64,000 nt of DNA, from assembly GCA_963750395.1 (NCBI GenBank), contig CAVVQM010000006.1, positions 372,001 to 436,000 on the forward strand, read 5' to 3'. Under the pieces are notes generated by a model. It saw only the letters and a list, made by a program, of their open reading frames with translations, did no database searches and had not been told where the DNA came from. Origin of the DNA: JADJPO01 sp963750395 (GTDB lineage Bacteria; Actinomycetota; Actinomycetes; Actinomycetales; Kineosporiaceae). Below are positions 62,576-64,000 of this stretch, in pieces (position 1 is the first letter of the stretch; every line of letters begins with the position of its first letter). A program made the position numbers and the translations under genes.

Positions 62576-63611
62576 GGTCGAACAACTCCCGGGCGTAGTG
62601 GCAGGCGCTGGACCGCGCGGGGGTCAGCGCCAGCAACGGTGGCAACTCGGTCCGGCAGCGCTCGGGCCGCACCTGGGGGCAGCGGGGGTGGAACGGGCAG
62701 CCGGACGGGATGCGGGTCAGGGTCGGCGGCAGGCCCTCGATGGTGTTCAGCTGCTGGCCCTTCTGGTCCACCCGGGGAATGGAGTTCAGCAGGGCCAGGG
62801 TGTAGGGGTGACAGGGCTTGGCGTACAGGTCGTGCACCGGTGCCTGCTCCACGATCCGCCCGGCGTACATCACCGCGATCCGATCGGCCACGTCGGCGAC
62901 CACCCCGAGGTCGTGGGTGATCAGGATCAGCCCCATCCGCCGCTCGCGCCGCAGCTCCGCCAGCAGGTCCATGATCTGGGCCTGCACGGTGACGTCCAGC
63001 GCCGTGGTCGGTTCGTCGGCGATGAGCAGCTCCGGGTCCAGCGCGAGCGACATCGCGATCATGACGCGCTGGCGCATCCCACCGGAGAACTGGTGCGGGA
63101 ACTCGTTGACCCGCTGCTTGGCGTTCGGGATCTTGACCTGGTCGAGCAGGTCGATGGCCTTCTTCTTGGCCTCGGACCGGCTGGCGCCGCTGCGCGTGCG
63201 GAACTGCTCGCCGATCTGGAATCCCACCGTGAAGACCGGGTTCAGGGCGGACAGGGCGTCCTGGAAGATCATCGCCATCGCCGCGCCGCGCAGGCTGCGC
63301 CGCTCGCCCGCGGGCATGGTCAGCAGGTCTCGCCCGCGGAAGCGGATGGACCCTCCGGTGACGAAGCCCGGGGGGGTGTCGAGGATCCCCATGATCGCTT
63401 GCGCGGTCACGCTCTTGCCGGACCCGGATTCGCCGAGCACCGCCAGCGTCTCGCCGGCGTCCACGTGATAGCTGACGCCGTTGATCACCTTGGCCACGCC
63501 GTCGTGGGTGCGGAACTCGACGTGCAGGTCCTCGACGTCCAGCAGGCGCCCCCTGTCGGCCTGGGCACGCCGGACGGGCTCGGGCTGGAGTCCAGACAGT
63601 GTCTCGGGCAC
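62568..63611 (-). CDS. dppD: Di/oligopeptide ABC transporter ATP-binding protein (DppD/OppD type)
   Basis: 347 residues with Walker A GESGSGKSV, signature FSGGMRQRVMIAMSLA, Walker B LLIADEPTTALD and C-terminal CPFHPRCPQVRPERC. Starts 12 bases after the permease gene stop. Partner of the DppF-type ATPase. Confidence 0.93.
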   Translation of the reverse strand: MPETLSGLQPEPVRRAQADRGRLLDVEDLHVEFRTHDGVAKVINGVSYHVDAGETLAVLGESGSGKSVTAQAIMGILDTPPGFVTGGSIRFRGRDLLTMPAGERRSLRGAAMAMIFQDALSALNPVFTVGFQIGEQFRTRSGASRSEAKKKAIDLLDQVKIPNAKQRVNEFPHQFSGGMRQRVMIAMSLALDPELLIADEPTTALDVTVQAQIMDLLAELRRERRMGLILITHDLGVVADVADRIAVMYAGRIVEQAPVHDLYAKPCHPYTLALLNSIPRVDQKGQQLNTIEGLPPTLTRIPSGCPFHPRCPQVRPERCRTELPPLLALTPARSSACHYARELFDRE

Positions 63612-63622
63612 GGAATGCCTCC

Positions 63623-64000
63623 TCAGCGCAGCTTCGGGTCGAGGGCCTCGCGGACCGCCTCACCGAGCAGCACGAAGGCCAGCACGGTGGTGGTCAGGAA
63701 GGCGCCGGGGAACAGCAGCAGGTGCGGGGAGACGCGGATGTAGTTGCGTGCGTCCGAGATCGCCACCCCCCAGGAGATGACCGGTGGGGTCAGGCCGATC
63801 CCGAGATAGGACAGGGTGGCCTCGGCGCCGATGAACGCGCCGATCGTGATGGTGGACCAGACCAGCACGGGGGCCAGGGTGTTGGGCAGCAGATGGCGTG
63901 TCACGATCCGCAGCGTGTTCGCCCCGAGGGCGCGGGCGGCCAGGATGTAGTCGGCCTGCTTGGTCTCGATCACCGCCGAGCGCATGATGCGCATGACCAC
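63623..64000 (-). CDS. dppC: Di/oligopeptide ABC transporter permease (DppC type), C-terminal part
   Basis: The last 125 residues of a permease whose 5' end lies beyond the window. The EAA loop reads DYILAARALGANTLRIVTRH, followed by LLPN, then membrane segments and the common ending LLGEAVREALDPKLR. The internal Met at the window edge is not the start. Confidence 0.9.
   Translation of the reverse strand: MVMRIMRSAVIETKQADYILAARALGANTLRIVTRHLLPNTLAPVLVWSTITIGAFIGAEATLSYLGIGLTPPVISWGVAISDARNYIRVSPHLLLFPGAFLTTTVLAFVLLGEAVREALDPKLR

Overview
The window is a high-GC chromosome segment from a mycothiol-producing, filament-type actinobacterium. This rests on GC-rich codon use, frequent GTG starts, ATGA/GTGA gene overlaps, a conservon (cvn) operon, a mycothiol-dependent isomerase-family protein, and an actinobacterial Tad pilus locus. 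Its gene content suggests the Nakamurella/Frankia/Pseudonocardia side of the phylum, but no marker here fixes the genus.

Layout. 1-10.2 kb: a soluble diiron (propane/phenol-type) monooxygenase operon prmA-prmB-prmC running off the left edge. It is divergent from an AcoR/MimR-type activator, and is followed by a separate alcohol dehydrogenase - amidohydrolase - Fe-S assembly (DUF59) operon and a methyltransferase. Three identical-arm palindromes GTCTCA-N3-TGAGAC sit the same distance upstream of -10-like boxes of prmA, adh and the methyltransferase, which points to one regulon. 10.2-13 kb: ferrous iron uptake (small membrane protein, FeoA, and FeoB split into GTPase and membrane ORFs). 13-14.9 kb: DinB/MDMPI-type protein and CaiB-type CoA transferase. 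15-19 kb: cvnABCD conservon plus an upstream small gene. 19-28 kb: an accessory, partly decayed stretch (two copies of an Excalibur-domain segment with a long hairpin, PadR/ABC transporter remnants, an epimerase, a broken FAD oxidase and NmrA reductase under a divergent TetR, a Gfo/Idh/MocA dehydrogenase). 28-34.1 kb: a compact six-gene cassette of acyl carrier protein, AMP ligase, holo-ACP synthase, AsnB-type amidotransferase, NadE-type synthetase and CysE-type acetyltransferase. 34.4-46.2 kb: isochorismatase, trans-aconitate methyltransferase, VapBC, glmS, YwiC-like protein, a bacterial expansin, a GH42 beta-galactosidase with its DeoR regulator, and an M3 peptidase. 46.3-57 kb: a Tad/Flp pilus operon whose last gene is a LysM-SARP hybrid membrane protein, next to a sigma-region-4-like protein. 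57-64 kb: glutamate decarboxylase, a tandem-repeat membrane protein, cyclophilin, rhomboid protease, and a dipeptide/oligopeptide ABC transporter leaving the right edge.

Sequence quality matters here. The essential gene glmS carries four frame changes, several of them extra G in G/C runs, while its protein is otherwise intact. Isolated single-base frameshifts elsewhere (adh, amidohydrolase, DUF59, NmrA, Excalibur protein) are therefore more likely assembly errors than real decay. Internal deletions (FAD oxidase, ABC transporter) look like true gene loss.

The two most interesting items are the GTCTCA-N3-TGAGAC regulon of the monooxygenase region and the ACP/ligase/amidotransferase/NadE cassette, which looks like a small uncharacterised carrier-protein-based biosynthetic pathway.
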